DNA from: an uncultured Acidimicrobiia bacterium
GTDB lineage: Bacteria > Actinomycetota > Acidimicrobiia > Acidimicrobiales > CAIXPF01
Direction of reading: 5' to 3'
Assembly (NCBI GenBank): GCA_903921205.1
Contig: CAIXPF010000051.1
Span: forward strand, 1 to 64,000
Length of the DNA stretch: 64,000 bases
In this document: piece by piece, positions 57,025 to 64,000 of the stretch
Numbering within the stretch: position 1 is the stretch's first letter
How the letters are laid out: every line of letters starts with the position of its first letter
Made by a program: the position numbers and the translations under genes
Notes under the pieces: generated by a model
Seen by the model: the letters and a program-made list of their open reading frames with translations, nothing else
Told to the model about the DNA's origin: nothing
Databases searched by the model: none

Positions 57025-57801
57025 ATGGGATCAACCGTGCTGTACGACTGCCAGGACCACATCGCCACCATCACCTACAACCGCCCCGAGGCCCGCAACG
57101 CCATCAACACCGAGTTGCGGCGCGACCTCAACGCAGCGTGGGTGCGCTTCCGGGACGACGACGACGCCTGGGTCGGCATCGTCACCGGGGCGGGCTCGGC
57201 CTTCTGCGCCGGGGCCGACCTGAAGGACCCGGCAGGCGCGGTCGGGGCCGGCGAGCACAGCTTCTGGGAGATCCCCTCGGCGCAGTCGCTCGAATCCGGG
57301 CTCGAGATCTGGAAGCCCGTCATCGCCGCCGTGAACGGTCCCGCCATCGGGTTCGGCCTCACCATGGTGGCCTCGTGCGATTTCGTGATCGCCTCGGAGC
57401 AGGCGTCGTTCTCCTTCCCCGAGGTCCGGCTCGGGGTCCCCACGGTGCAGGGCTCGGTGCGCATGCCGCGACTCATCGGCTGGCAGCACGCCATGGAGCT
57501 GCTGCTCATCGGCGACCGGGTCTCGGCCGAACGGGCCAAGGAGATGGGCCTGGTGTGGAAGATCGTGCCCCACGACGAGCTGATGGCCGAGGCACGCACA
57601 CTGGCCGGACGGCTGCTCGAGGCGGCGCCGTTGGCGGCCCGAGCCACCAAGGAGATCGCCCGGCGCGGGCTCGACCTGCCGCTCGTCGACGCCGTCCGCT
57701 TCGGCGAGACGATGCGCCGTGTCGCGGCGCAGACCGAGGACGCCAAGTCGTTCCGTCCGGCGACCGCCAAGGGCGAGCGGCCCGCCTGGCAGGCCCGCTG
57801 A
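57025..57801 (+). CDS. enoyl-CoA hydratase/isomerase family protein
   Basis: A 258-residue crotonase. ITYNRPEARNAINTELRRDL, VTGAGSAFCAGADLKD, VIAAVNGPAIGFGLTMVASCDFVIASEQASFSFPEVRLG and the C-terminal ATKEIARRGLDLPL are standard. At the second oxyanion position GPAIGFGLTM replaces the usual GxAxGGGxE, so the hydratase glutamate appears missing and the exact reaction is open. It is convergent with the desaturase 27 bp away. Confidence 0.9.
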   Translation: MGSTVLYDCQDHIATITYNRPEARNAINTELRRDLNAAWVRFRDDDDAWVGIVTGAGSAFCAGADLKDPAGAVGAGEHSFWEIPSAQSLESGLEIWKPVIAAVNGPAIGFGLTMVASCDFVIASEQASFSFPEVRLGVPTVQGSVRMPRLIGWQHAMELLLIGDRVSAERAKEMGLVWKIVPHDELMAEARTLAGRLLEAAPLAARATKEIARRGLDLPLVDAVRFGETMRRVAAQTEDAKSFRPATAKGERPAWQAR

Positions 57802-57828
57802 GGGTGCCGCGACCCGGCCGAGGGTGGG

Positions 57829-58581
57829 TCAGCCGCCCACCGGCACCGGGTCGTTGTCCCGGCTGTAGCGGGTCGACTCGTGCATCACCGCAAGGTGGAA
57901 ACGGGCGAACATCCGCCCGAGACGCCCACCGAGGTCCCACCACGACGAGCCGAAGTACGGCGAGCGCGGGTACTCGTGGTGTTCGTTGTGCATCCCCTCG
58001 CCGCACGTCAGCAACGCCAGCCAGCGCTGGTTCGTCGCCTTGTTGTCGTGGGCGCGGCGACCGAACCAGTGGCCGAGGCCGTTCACGCAGCCGCTGAGGA
58101 AGATGTAGAGCACGGTGTGGACCACCGCGATGACCGCCGCGGTCAACGGGCCGAAGAGCACCACCAGCAGTGCGATCCCCAGTCCCACGCCCACCATCCC
58201 GTGGGAGAACACCATCCGCTCCCAGCGATCAGGCTCGAGATCGCGGGCGTAGGTCGCAAGCGTCTCGGGCTTGTCGGCCTCGCGCCGGTAGTACAGCACG
58301 TTGCCGAAGGTGACGTGCCACACGCCCTTCTGGATCGGCGAGTGCGGGTCCTGCGGTTCGTCGGAGAAGACGTGGTGCTTGCGGTGCACGGCGACCCACT
58401 CGCGACGGTCGATCCCGATGGTGAGCCACAGCACGGTCCGCATGACGAACTCGAGCGGGGCCGACAGAGACATCGCCCGGTGCGACAGCGTGCGGTGCAG
58501 GTACAGGGTGGTGACGACGTTGGCGAGCTGCGTGACGGCGAAGGCGATCAGCAGCGCAACGGGGAGGGAGACGCTGAGCAC
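57829..58581 (-). CDS. Membrane fatty-acid (acyl-CoA delta-9 type) desaturase
   Basis: A 250-residue di-iron membrane desaturase. The three His boxes are YLHRTLSHRAM (HxxxxH), AVHRKHHVFSDEPQDPHSP (HxxHH) and EGMHNEHHEYP (HNxHH); a further GLGHWFG His fits the acyl-CoA subgroup. Four spans surround them. The chain is short for the family (often about 280-380), lacking the usual N-terminal extension. TAGGTT (58593-58588) lies 6 nt before GTG 58581; its TAG is the rsmI stop. Confidence 0.93.
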   Translation of the reverse strand: MLSVSLPVALLIAFAVTQLANVVTTLYLHRTLSHRAMSLSAPLEFVMRTVLWLTIGIDRREWVAVHRKHHVFSDEPQDPHSPIQKGVWHVTFGNVLYYRREADKPETLATYARDLEPDRWERMVFSHGMVGVGLGIALLVVLFGPLTAAVIAVVHTVLYIFLSGCVNGLGHWFGRRAHDNKATNQRWLALLTCGEGMHNEHHEYPRSPYFGSSWWDLGGRLGRMFARFHLAVMHESTRYSRDNDPVPVGG

Positions 58582-58587
58582 GGCGCC

Positions 58588-58593
58588 AACCTA
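58588..58593 (-). promoter_or_regulatory. -10 hexamer TAGGTT for the desaturase, overlapping the rsmI stop
   Basis: The rsmI TAG stop (58593-58591) forms the first half of TAGGTT, 6 nt upstream of the desaturase GTG, with no room for a Shine-Dalgarno. Confidence 0.5.
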
Positions 58594-59496
58594 GTGGTGC
58601 CCGTCGTCACGACCGCCCTCGACCGGCACCCCGCCCGGTCGGCGTGACGCCCCTGCCAGGCGCACGGCGAGGGCGTACACCTCACGTCGGCTGACCCCGT
58701 GGCCGGCGGCCACCTCGGTCGCCACCTCCTTGACGGACCCGCCCCGGGCCAGAGCGGCGACCACCATCGCCTCGAGATCACCGGCGGTGGGCTGCGGTGC
58801 GGGCGGCGCACCCTCGACCACGATCACCAATTCCCCGCGCGGGGACTCCTCACTCGCCCACGTTGCCGCAGCCGCAGCAGGGCCGCGCCACCACTGCTCG
58901 TGGAGCTTGGTCAGCTCGCGGGCCACCACCACCGGCCGGTCGACCCCGAACGCCGTGGCGAGGTCGGCCAGGGTGGCGGCGAGGCGGTGCGGTGACTCGT
59001 AGAACACCATGGTCCGCGCCTCGTCGGCGAGCACCGCCAGACGGCTCGCCCGTTCGCCCGGGCGACGGGGCAGGAACCCCTCGAAACAGAATCGCTGGGT
59101 CGGCAACCCGCTGCCCGCCAACGCCGTCACCACTGCGGAGGGGCCCGGCACCACCTCGATGGTCAACCCGGCCGCAGCCACGGCATGCACGAGCCGCTCA
59201 CCGGGGTCGGAGATGGCGGGCATCCCGGCGTCGGAGACCAGCACGACCCGCTCGCCCCGCTCGATCCGGGTCACCACCTCCGCCGCACGGGCCGTCTCGG
59301 TGTGATCGTCCAACCGCAGCAGCGGCCGCCGGCCGATACCGGCCAGGCTCAGCAACCGCCCGGTGCGACGGGTGTCCTCGCAGGCGATGATGTCGGCGGT
59401 CGACAGTTCCTGCGACGCACGGGCCGACAGGTCGCCGAGGTTCCCGATGGGCGTGGCCACCAGCACCAGGGCCCCCGGTCCGGAGGGATTCACCAC
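58591..59496 (-). CDS. rsmI: 16S rRNA (cytidine1402-2'-O)-methyltransferase
   Basis: A 301-residue tetrapyrrole-methylase-fold enzyme. LVLVATPIGNLGDLSARA, IIACEDTRRTGRLLSLAGI, LLRLDDHTE, VVLVSDAGMPAISDPGERLV, VPGPSAVVTALAGSGLPTQRFCFEGFLPRR and TMVFYESPHRLAATLADL are the family blocks, with a C-terminal helical domain. It starts at GTG 59496. It methylates C1402 in the ribosomal P site. Confidence 0.97.
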   Translation of the reverse strand: MVNPSGPGALVLVATPIGNLGDLSARASQELSTADIIACEDTRRTGRLLSLAGIGRRPLLRLDDHTETARAAEVVTRIERGERVVLVSDAGMPAISDPGERLVHAVAAAGLTIEVVPGPSAVVTALAGSGLPTQRFCFEGFLPRRPGERASRLAVLADEARTMVFYESPHRLAATLADLATAFGVDRPVVVARELTKLHEQWWRGPAAAAATWASEESPRGELVIVVEGAPPAPQPTAGDLEAMVVAALARGGSVKEVATEVAAGHGVSRREVYALAVRLAGASRRPGGVPVEGGRDDGHH

Positions 59497-59545
59497 CGGA
59501 CCGTCGCCGACCGGCCCGGCACAGCGCGGTTGCGTCGGTCGCCCG

Positions 59546-60043
59546 TCACGCCGGCGCCGTCGGCCGGACCGCCCGCCGGACCAGCGGCCGGCTGACGGTG
59601 GCCCCGCGGACCCCTCGTCGTGCGCCGGGCACGCGGGTCAGCCGATGACGGGCCTCCTGCCAACGCCGGCCACCCGACCGCGGCGCACCCGGTGACGGCG
59701 GGGGCGACGGGGCCTCGCCGTGGACCGCCAGCTCGTCGCCGACCGCGAGCCCCCACCGTTCGAACGCACCACGCTCGGCCTCGATCACCACGCAGCCATT
59801 CCGCACCGGGCGCACCACCCGGTTGGGGACGAGGCTGCTGATGCGAAGGACCCGCAGGTCGCTGTCGCAGAACGCCACGTCGATGGCGAAGCGCATGCCG
59901 ATCGTGTGCACCGAGCGGGCAGGCCGCAACAGCAGCGCCCCGTCGAGCCGGTCGCGACCGAGCAGGCCGCGCAACCGGTCGCGGAAGGTGTCTGCCACCT
60001 CCAGCGATGCCAGCACTGTTGTGTCCCGCACCAGCCAGGCCAT
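59546..60043 (-). CDS. DUF192 family protein with basic C-terminal tail
   Basis: A 165-residue protein. FRDRLRGLLGRD, GALLLRPARSVHTIGMRFAIDVAFCD, VVRPVRNGCVVIEAERGAFERWGLAVGDEL are the DUF192 core (about 110 residues), normally secreted or cytoplasmic and of unknown function. The last 50 residues are Arg/Pro-rich, an atypical extension. TAGGCT (60057-60052) lies 8 nt before the ATG (or 5 before an overlapping GTG 60046), so translation looks leaderless. Confidence 0.85.
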   Translation of the reverse strand: MAWLVRDTTVLASLEVADTFRDRLRGLLGRDRLDGALLLRPARSVHTIGMRFAIDVAFCDSDLRVLRISSLVPNRVVRPVRNGCVVIEAERGAFERWGLAVGDELAVHGEAPSPPPSPGAPRSGGRRWQEARHRLTRVPGARRGVRGATVSRPLVRRAVRPTAPA

Positions 60044-60051
60044 CACCGCAC

Positions 60052-60061
60052 AGCCTACCGT
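60052..60061. promoter_or_regulatory. Overlapping divergent leaderless -10 boxes
   Basis: AGCCTACCGT contains TAGGCT on the minus strand (60057-60052) for DUF192 and TACCGT on the plus strand (60056-60061) for the PHP gene, sharing the central TA. The two start codons are only 24 bp apart. Confidence 0.6.
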
Positions 60062-60067
60062 AGAGCC

Positions 60068-61102
60068 GTGGAGCCTCTGGAAGCCCTCGAACGGGTCGTC
60101 TACCTCCTCGATCGGGCGCTGGCGCCGGCGCCGAAGGTGAAGGCCTTCGCCCGCGCCGCCGAGATCGTGGCCGCGCTCGACCCACTCGAGCTCGCCCAAC
60201 GGGCCGAGGCCGGCACGCTGGGCGAGCTCACCGGGATCGGCCCCTCGACCGGTGGGGTCATCGTCGATGCCTGCCGGGGTCGGGTGCCCGACTACCTCGC
60301 CCGGCTCGAGGCCGAGACCGTCGTACCGCTCGGGCCCGGAGCAGAGCTGCGTCGGGCGCTGCAGGGCGACTGCCACAGCCACAGCACCTGGTCCGACGGC
60401 GGTGCCTCGATCGAGGCCATGGGACGGGCCGCCCGGGCGCTCGGCCACCGCTACCTGGTGATCACCGACCACTCCCCCCGCATGGCGGTCTCCCGCGGCC
60501 TGCACGCCGAGCGGCTCGCCCAGCAGCGCGTCGAACTCGACGCCGTCAACATCGTCTTCGCCGCCGAGCACGCAGCCGGCGGACCGGCGTTCCGGCTGCT
60601 GCACGGCCTCGAGGTCGACATCAACGAGGACGGCAGCCTCGACATGGACGACGACACCCTCGCCGGACTCGACCTCGTCGTTGCCAGCCCGCACATCAAG
60701 CTGAGGATGGACCCGCGGGCCATGACCCGCCGGCTGGCGCTCGCCGCTCTGCATCCCCATGTCGACGTCCTGGGCCATTGCACGGGGCGCAAGGTGCCGC
60801 CCCACGGCAACCGCGCCGGCGCCGAGTTCGACGCGGACCTGGTGTTCGCCGCCTGCGCCGAACACGGCACTGCGGTCGAGATCAACACCCGCCCCGAACG
60901 GCAGGACCCCCCGGAGGAACTGTTGCACCTGGCGCTGGAGTGGAGATGCAAGCTGGTCATCGACAGCGACGCCCACGCCCCCGGACAGCTGGAATGGGTC
61001 AACTACGGCTGCGACAAGGTGGCGCTCGCCGGCGCCGAGCACGACGACGTGATCAACACCTGGGACGTCGACCGCTTGGTCACCTGGGGCCGGCCCCGGT
61101 AG
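60068..61102 (+). CDS. HhH-PHP protein (DNA polymerase X-like without the polymerase core)
   Basis: A 344-residue protein. Residues 1-95 resemble the N-terminal helix-hairpin-helix part of PolX (LAPAPKVKAFARAAEIVAALDP, LGELTGIGPSTGGVIVDACRG). Residues about 100-344 are a PHP phosphoesterase with metal motifs DCHSHSTWSDG, VITDHSP, LHGLEVDINEDG, VVASPH, DVLGHCTGR, VEINTRPER and VIDSDAHAP. The nucleotidyltransferase palm between these parts in PolX is absent. GTG 60068 has TACCGT 6 nt upstream. A repair phosphodiesterase or exonuclease is likely. Confidence 0.85.
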   Translation: MEPLEALERVVYLLDRALAPAPKVKAFARAAEIVAALDPLELAQRAEAGTLGELTGIGPSTGGVIVDACRGRVPDYLARLEAETVVPLGPGAELRRALQGDCHSHSTWSDGGASIEAMGRAARALGHRYLVITDHSPRMAVSRGLHAERLAQQRVELDAVNIVFAAEHAAGGPAFRLLHGLEVDINEDGSLDMDDDTLAGLDLVVASPHIKLRMDPRAMTRRLALAALHPHVDVLGHCTGRKVPPHGNRAGAEFDADLVFAACAEHGTAVEINTRPERQDPPEELLHLALEWRCKLVIDSDAHAPGQLEWVNYGCDKVALAGAEHDDVINTWDVDRLVTWGRPR

Positions 61103-61105
61103 CAT
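61100..61105 (+). promoter_or_regulatory. -10 hexamer TAGCAT for the bL37-like gene, overlapping the PHP stop
   Basis: The PHP gene's TAG stop (61100-61102) begins TAGCAT, 10 nt upstream of the bL37-like ATG. Confidence 0.45.
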
Positions 61106-61115
61106 TGCCGGTCCT

Positions 61116-61199
61116 ATGTCGAAGCGAACCACCAAGCGGAAGACCAACGCACGCCGGAAGAAGGCCAACCACGGCGTCAAGCCCAACGCCGGACGCTGA
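61116..61199 (+). CDS. Micro-ribosomal protein, bL37-like
   Basis: A 27-residue basic peptide, MSKRTTKRKTNARRKKANHG then VKPNAGR. The RRKKANHGxxPN ending resembles actinobacterial bL37, a 50S peptide of about 24 residues in mycobacteria. The start follows TAGCAT by 10 nt; no Shine-Dalgarno is seen. Too short for confident alignment, but composition, start signal and stop make a real gene likely. The 20 bp beyond it hold nothing before the converging ABC gene. Confidence 0.8.
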   Translation: MSKRTTKRKTNARRKKANHGVKPNAGR

Positions 61200-61219
61200 T
61201 CGGCGTCGCCACGGGCACC

Positions 61220-62776
61220 TCAGTGGCCCGTGGCACCACCCATGACCAGCCCGATCGCCTCGGGGGTCGCTGAAGCGCCCGCGAAGGTCGCGGCGATTCG
61301 ACCGTCGCGCATGACGGCGATGCGGTCCGACACGGCGAGGAGTTCCTCGAGCTCTGCCGAGATCACCAGGACCGCCGCGCCGCGATCACGGGCGGCGACG
61401 AGCTGTCGGTGGATGAACTCGATCGAGCCGACGTCGACGCCACGCGTCGGCTGCGCGGCGACGACGAGCACCGATGCCCGGCTGAGCTCGCGGGCCACGA
61501 TCAGCTTCTGCTTGTTGCCCCCCGACAGCGAGTCCGCCGGCGCGTGGACGTCGGGGGTCCGCACGTCGAACTCGGCGATCAGCTGTTCCGCCCAGCGTTG
61601 CACCGCAGCACGATCGCGACGGCCCCAACGGGCGAAGCCCGGCTCGTCGAACCGGTTCAGCACGAGATCGTCGGCCACGGAGTAGCTGCCCACCAGACCG
61701 TGCTTGTCGCGGTCCTCGGGTATGTGGGCCACCCCCAGATCGTGGATCGCCCGGGCGCCGAGGCCGGTGATGTCCCGGTCCTGCAGCAGCACGCAGCCGC
61801 CGATTCGGGGCCGCATGCCGCAGATGGCCTCGGCCAACTCGCGCTGGCCGTTGCCCTGCACGCCCGCCACCCCGACGATCTCCCCCGCCCGCACCTCGAG
61901 GTCGAGGCCCGTCACGGCCCGACGCCCCCGGTCGTCATCGACCTCGAGTCCCTGGATCCCGAGCACGGGCTCGCCCGGGCTCGCCGGCTGCTTGTCGATG
62001 CGCAACACCACCGACCGGCCCACCATCAACGCAGCCAGGCCCGCCTCATCGGTGTCGGCGGGTGCCACCTCGCCCACCACCCGGCCGTCGCGCAGCACCA
62101 CCACCCGATCCGCGGCCTCCATCACCTCGCGCAGCTTGTGGGTGATGAGCACGATGCCGACACCCCGTGCGGCGAGCTCGGCCACGACGCCCAGCAGCTC
62201 GTCGGTCTCTTCCGGGGTGAGCACCGCGGAGGGTTCGTCGAGGATCAGGATCTCGGCGCCGCGGTAGAGGGCCTTGATGATCTCGACGCGCTGCTGGGCC
62301 CCGATCGGCAGATCCTCGACCACGGCATCGGGGTCGACGGCAAGGCCGAAACGTTCCGACAACTCCCGCACCTCGGCGGCGGCCCGACGACGGTCGACGA
62401 AACGGCGGCGGGTCGGCTCGGCCCCCAGCACGACGTTCTCGGCCACGGTCATCACCGGCACCAGCTGAAAGTGCTGGTGCACCATGCCGATGCCACGGGC
62501 GATGGCGTCCCGCGGCGACCGCAGCCGCACCGCCTCGCCAGCGAGGCGGATCTCCCCGCCATCCGGACGGTGCAGACCGAAGAGCATCTTCACCAGGGTG
62601 GTCTTGCCGGCCCCGTTCTCGCCGAGCAGGGCCAGGACCTCACCGCGTCGCAGCTGCAGCGACACGTCCTCGTTCGCCACCACCGACCCGAACCGCTTGG
62701 TCAGCCCCCGGACCTCGAGCAACACGCCCCGGGCCTGCGGCACAGCCCCGGCCTCGCCGGGACGGCTCTCGCTCAT
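61220..62776 (-). CDS. ABC importer ATPase, nucleoside/BmpA type (two ABC domains)
   Basis: A 518-residue double ATPase. Domain 1 has Walker A LLGENGAGKTTLVKMLFGLH (about residues 49-68), Q-loop MVHQHFQLVPVMTVAENVV, the LPIGAQQRVEIIKAL signature and ILILDEPSAVLTPEE. Domain 2 has a deviant Walker A (VAGVQGNGQRELAEAI) and a good signature SLSGGNKQKLIVARELS, as in YufO/RbsA-like ATPases for simple sugars and nucleosides. ATG 62776 follows the permease by 10 bp. With the two permeases it forms a nucleoside-type importer. Confidence 0.93.
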   Translation of the reverse strand: MSESRPGEAGAVPQARGVLLEVRGLTKRFGSVVANEDVSLQLRRGEVLALLGENGAGKTTLVKMLFGLHRPDGGEIRLAGEAVRLRSPRDAIARGIGMVHQHFQLVPVMTVAENVVLGAEPTRRRFVDRRRAAAEVRELSERFGLAVDPDAVVEDLPIGAQQRVEIIKALYRGAEILILDEPSAVLTPEETDELLGVVAELAARGVGIVLITHKLREVMEAADRVVVLRDGRVVGEVAPADTDEAGLAALMVGRSVVLRIDKQPASPGEPVLGIQGLEVDDDRGRRAVTGLDLEVRAGEIVGVAGVQGNGQRELAEAICGMRPRIGGCVLLQDRDITGLGARAIHDLGVAHIPEDRDKHGLVGSYSVADDLVLNRFDEPGFARWGRRDRAAVQRWAEQLIAEFDVRTPDVHAPADSLSGGNKQKLIVARELSRASVLVVAAQPTRGVDVGSIEFIHRQLVAARDRGAAVLVISAELEELLAVSDRIAVMRDGRIAATFAGASATPEAIGLVMGGATGH

Positions 62777-62786
62777 CGCGCCATCC

Positions 62787-63776
62787 TCATGGGTACGGCC
62801 GGCCCGCCGCTGCAGGTGGCCGCACCCGGGTGCCGAAGATCGCCAGCACCACGATGGTGGTCGCATAGGGCAACATCGCCACGAACTGAGGCGGGATGTC
62901 GATGACCTGACCGAAGTTCAACTGGTTGACCAAACCGGTCAGAACGCCGAAGAACAGCGCCGCGGCCCAGGCCGCGACCGGCTTCCAGCGACCCATGATG
63001 ACGATGGCCAGTGCCAGGAACCCGCGCCCCGCGGTCATGCCACGATCGAACGAGCCGGTGATCTCGACCGACAGCAGCGCCCCGGCCAGGCCCGCCAGCG
63101 CACCGCCTGCCACGACGTTGCCGTAGCGATACCGGGCCACGTCGATCCCCACCGTGTCGGCGGCGCCGGGATGCTCACCGACCGCCGTGGTGCGCCGGCC
63201 CCACGGGGTACGGACCAGCGTCACCTGCAGGCCGATCACCACGACGACGGTCAGATACGTCAACGGCTGGGCACGGAACAACACCGGGCCCAGCAGGGGC
63301 AGGTCGCCGAGCAGCGGGATCCTCCAGGCCGGCAACGAACCGATGACCCGGCCCGGCCGGTACAGGAACGAGGTGAACCCCGCCGCAGCGATGTTGATCA
63401 CGGCACCGGCGATGATCTGGTCGACCCGCCACGTCACCGCGCACAGTGCCAGGAACGCCCCGACCAGGGCTCCGACGGCCACCGCGGCGAACACCCCGGC
63501 GACCACCCCGAACGCGGCGGCACCGAAGAACCCGGCGAAGGCACCGAGCAGCATCTGGCCTTCGATGCCGATGTCGATCACGCCGGTCCGCTCGCACAGG
63601 ATGCCGCACATCGCCGCCAGCGCCAGCGGGGTGGACGAACGCACGGCGAAGCCCAGCACCGCCGTCGCCCGGAAGCCCCAGATCCCGTACGCAGCGAACG
63701 CAGCCACCAACGAGCCCGCCACCAGCACCGCCGACGCCGTTGGGCGAGCCGTCCACGACGGCTTCACGAACCCCAC
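62787..63776 (-). CDS. ABC importer permease, BPD_transp_2 family (nucleoside type, second subunit)
   Basis: A 329-residue polytopic permease with about eight to ten spans. The family signature CERTGVIDIGIEGQMLLGAFAGFFGA lies near residue 60, and GGALAGLAGALLSVEI with RGFLALAIVIMGRWKP near 220-260. It belongs to the YufQ-like subunit. Its start overlaps the upstream permease by 13 bp. Confidence 0.93.
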   Translation of the reverse strand: MGFVKPSWTARPTASAVLVAGSLVAAFAAYGIWGFRATAVLGFAVRSSTPLALAAMCGILCERTGVIDIGIEGQMLLGAFAGFFGAAAFGVVAGVFAAVAVGALVGAFLALCAVTWRVDQIIAGAVINIAAAGFTSFLYRPGRVIGSLPAWRIPLLGDLPLLGPVLFRAQPLTYLTVVVVIGLQVTLVRTPWGRRTTAVGEHPGAADTVGIDVARYRYGNVVAGGALAGLAGALLSVEITGSFDRGMTAGRGFLALAIVIMGRWKPVAAWAAALFFGVLTGLVNQLNFGQVIDIPPQFVAMLPYATTIVVLAIFGTRVRPPAAAGRPYP

Positions 63777-64000
63777 CCCCGGGTCAGGTGCACCTCGGTC
63801 GGGGACGATCCCGGGCGCAACCGCAACAACCAGCGCAGGATGATCGGTGCGGCGACGAGCAACAGGGCGAGGGCCAGCACCACGTCGACGATCTCCGGGG
63901 CGAGCCGGGCCCGGGCCTGCAGCTGTGTCGACGAGGCGCGCAACGCGCCGATGAGCACGGCCGCCGGGATGACCGCGCGGGGCGAGACCCTGGCGAGCAG
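63764..64000 (-). CDS. ABC importer permease, first subunit (partial, cut by window edge)
   Basis: The last 78 residues of the upstream permease, read from the window edge: LARVSPRAVIPAAVLIGALR, then a span EIVDVVLALALLLVAAPIIL and a basic tail. The frame is open at the right edge, so the gene continues outside. It resembles the end of the YufP-like subunit; a BmpA-type lipoprotein gene may lie further upstream. Confidence 0.85.
   Translation of the reverse strand: MLARVSPRAVIPAAVLIGALRASSTQLQARARLAPEIVDVVLALALLLVAAPIILRWLLRLRPGSSPTEVHLTRGWGS

Noticed and set aside
61409-62905. 498-codon plus-strand open frame
   Set aside because: Antisense to the double ABC ATPase.

Overview
The window is a dense, high-GC chromosomal segment. 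Genes abut or overlap by 4 bp (ATGA/GTGA), GTG starts are common, and TGA is the dominant stop. An F420-type luciferase-like oxidoreductase, the actinobacterial micro-ribosomal protein bS22 and a bL37-like peptide, an NrtR regulator, a conservon-type kinase/roadblock pair and many leaderless TANNNT promoters all point to Actinomycetota. The mix with CO-dehydrogenase accessory genes and fatty-acid/CoA enzymes would suit an Acidimicrobiia-like lineage, but that finer placement is inference. I see no prophage, insertion sequence, CRISPR array or rRNA.

Layout. 0-6 kb: FMN alpha-hydroxyacid oxidase, a MinD-like protein without the P-loop lysine, LLM oxidoreductase, alpha/beta hydrolase, tRNA-Leu(UAA), a hypothetical gene and a Fe-S PD-(D/E)XK nuclease. 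6-14 kb: the nadABC de novo NAD operon, a double CaiB/BaiF CoA-transferase, the probable NAD regulator NrtR, and an enoyl-CoA hydratase. A dyad over the nadA promoter is a good NrtR operator candidate. 14-22.5 kb: Tad/Flp pilus genes (cpaB, cpaF, tadB, tadC, prepilin peptidase), a GT87-type membrane protein, the Flp pilin, and a LuxR-type regulator with a degenerate receiver. 22-28 kb: GNAT, aminotransferase, Ppx/GppA, DUF501, CoxG, MocA-like and acyl-CoA dehydrogenase. 28-31.7 kb: a conservon-like set (sensor kinase, roadblock protein, frameshifted small GTPase). 31.7-36.5 kb: CO-dehydrogenase-type genes coxS, coxM, coxD, coxE and a split xdhC/coxF, with no coxL in the window.

36.7-64 kb is mainly housekeeping: ftsB, eno, mazG, two SurA-like lipoproteins, mfd, a ketopantoate reductase, pth, rplY, prs, a truncated glmU, tRNA-Gln(UUG), bS22, ispE, ksgA, tatD, metG, rmuC, an FAD oxidoreductase, enoyl-CoA hydratase, desaturase, rsmI, DUF192, a HhH-PHP protein, bL37, and an ABC importer of the nucleoside/BmpA type that runs off the right edge.

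The most notable signals are the NrtR-nadABC circuit; a recurring leaderless-promoter architecture, including three cases where the upstream gene's TAG stop is the first half of the next gene's -10 box; a GlmU lacking its acetyltransferase active site; a G-run frameshift in the conservon GTPase; cox accessory genes without the catalytic subunit; and a 13-bp perfect dyad abutting the bS22 promoter.
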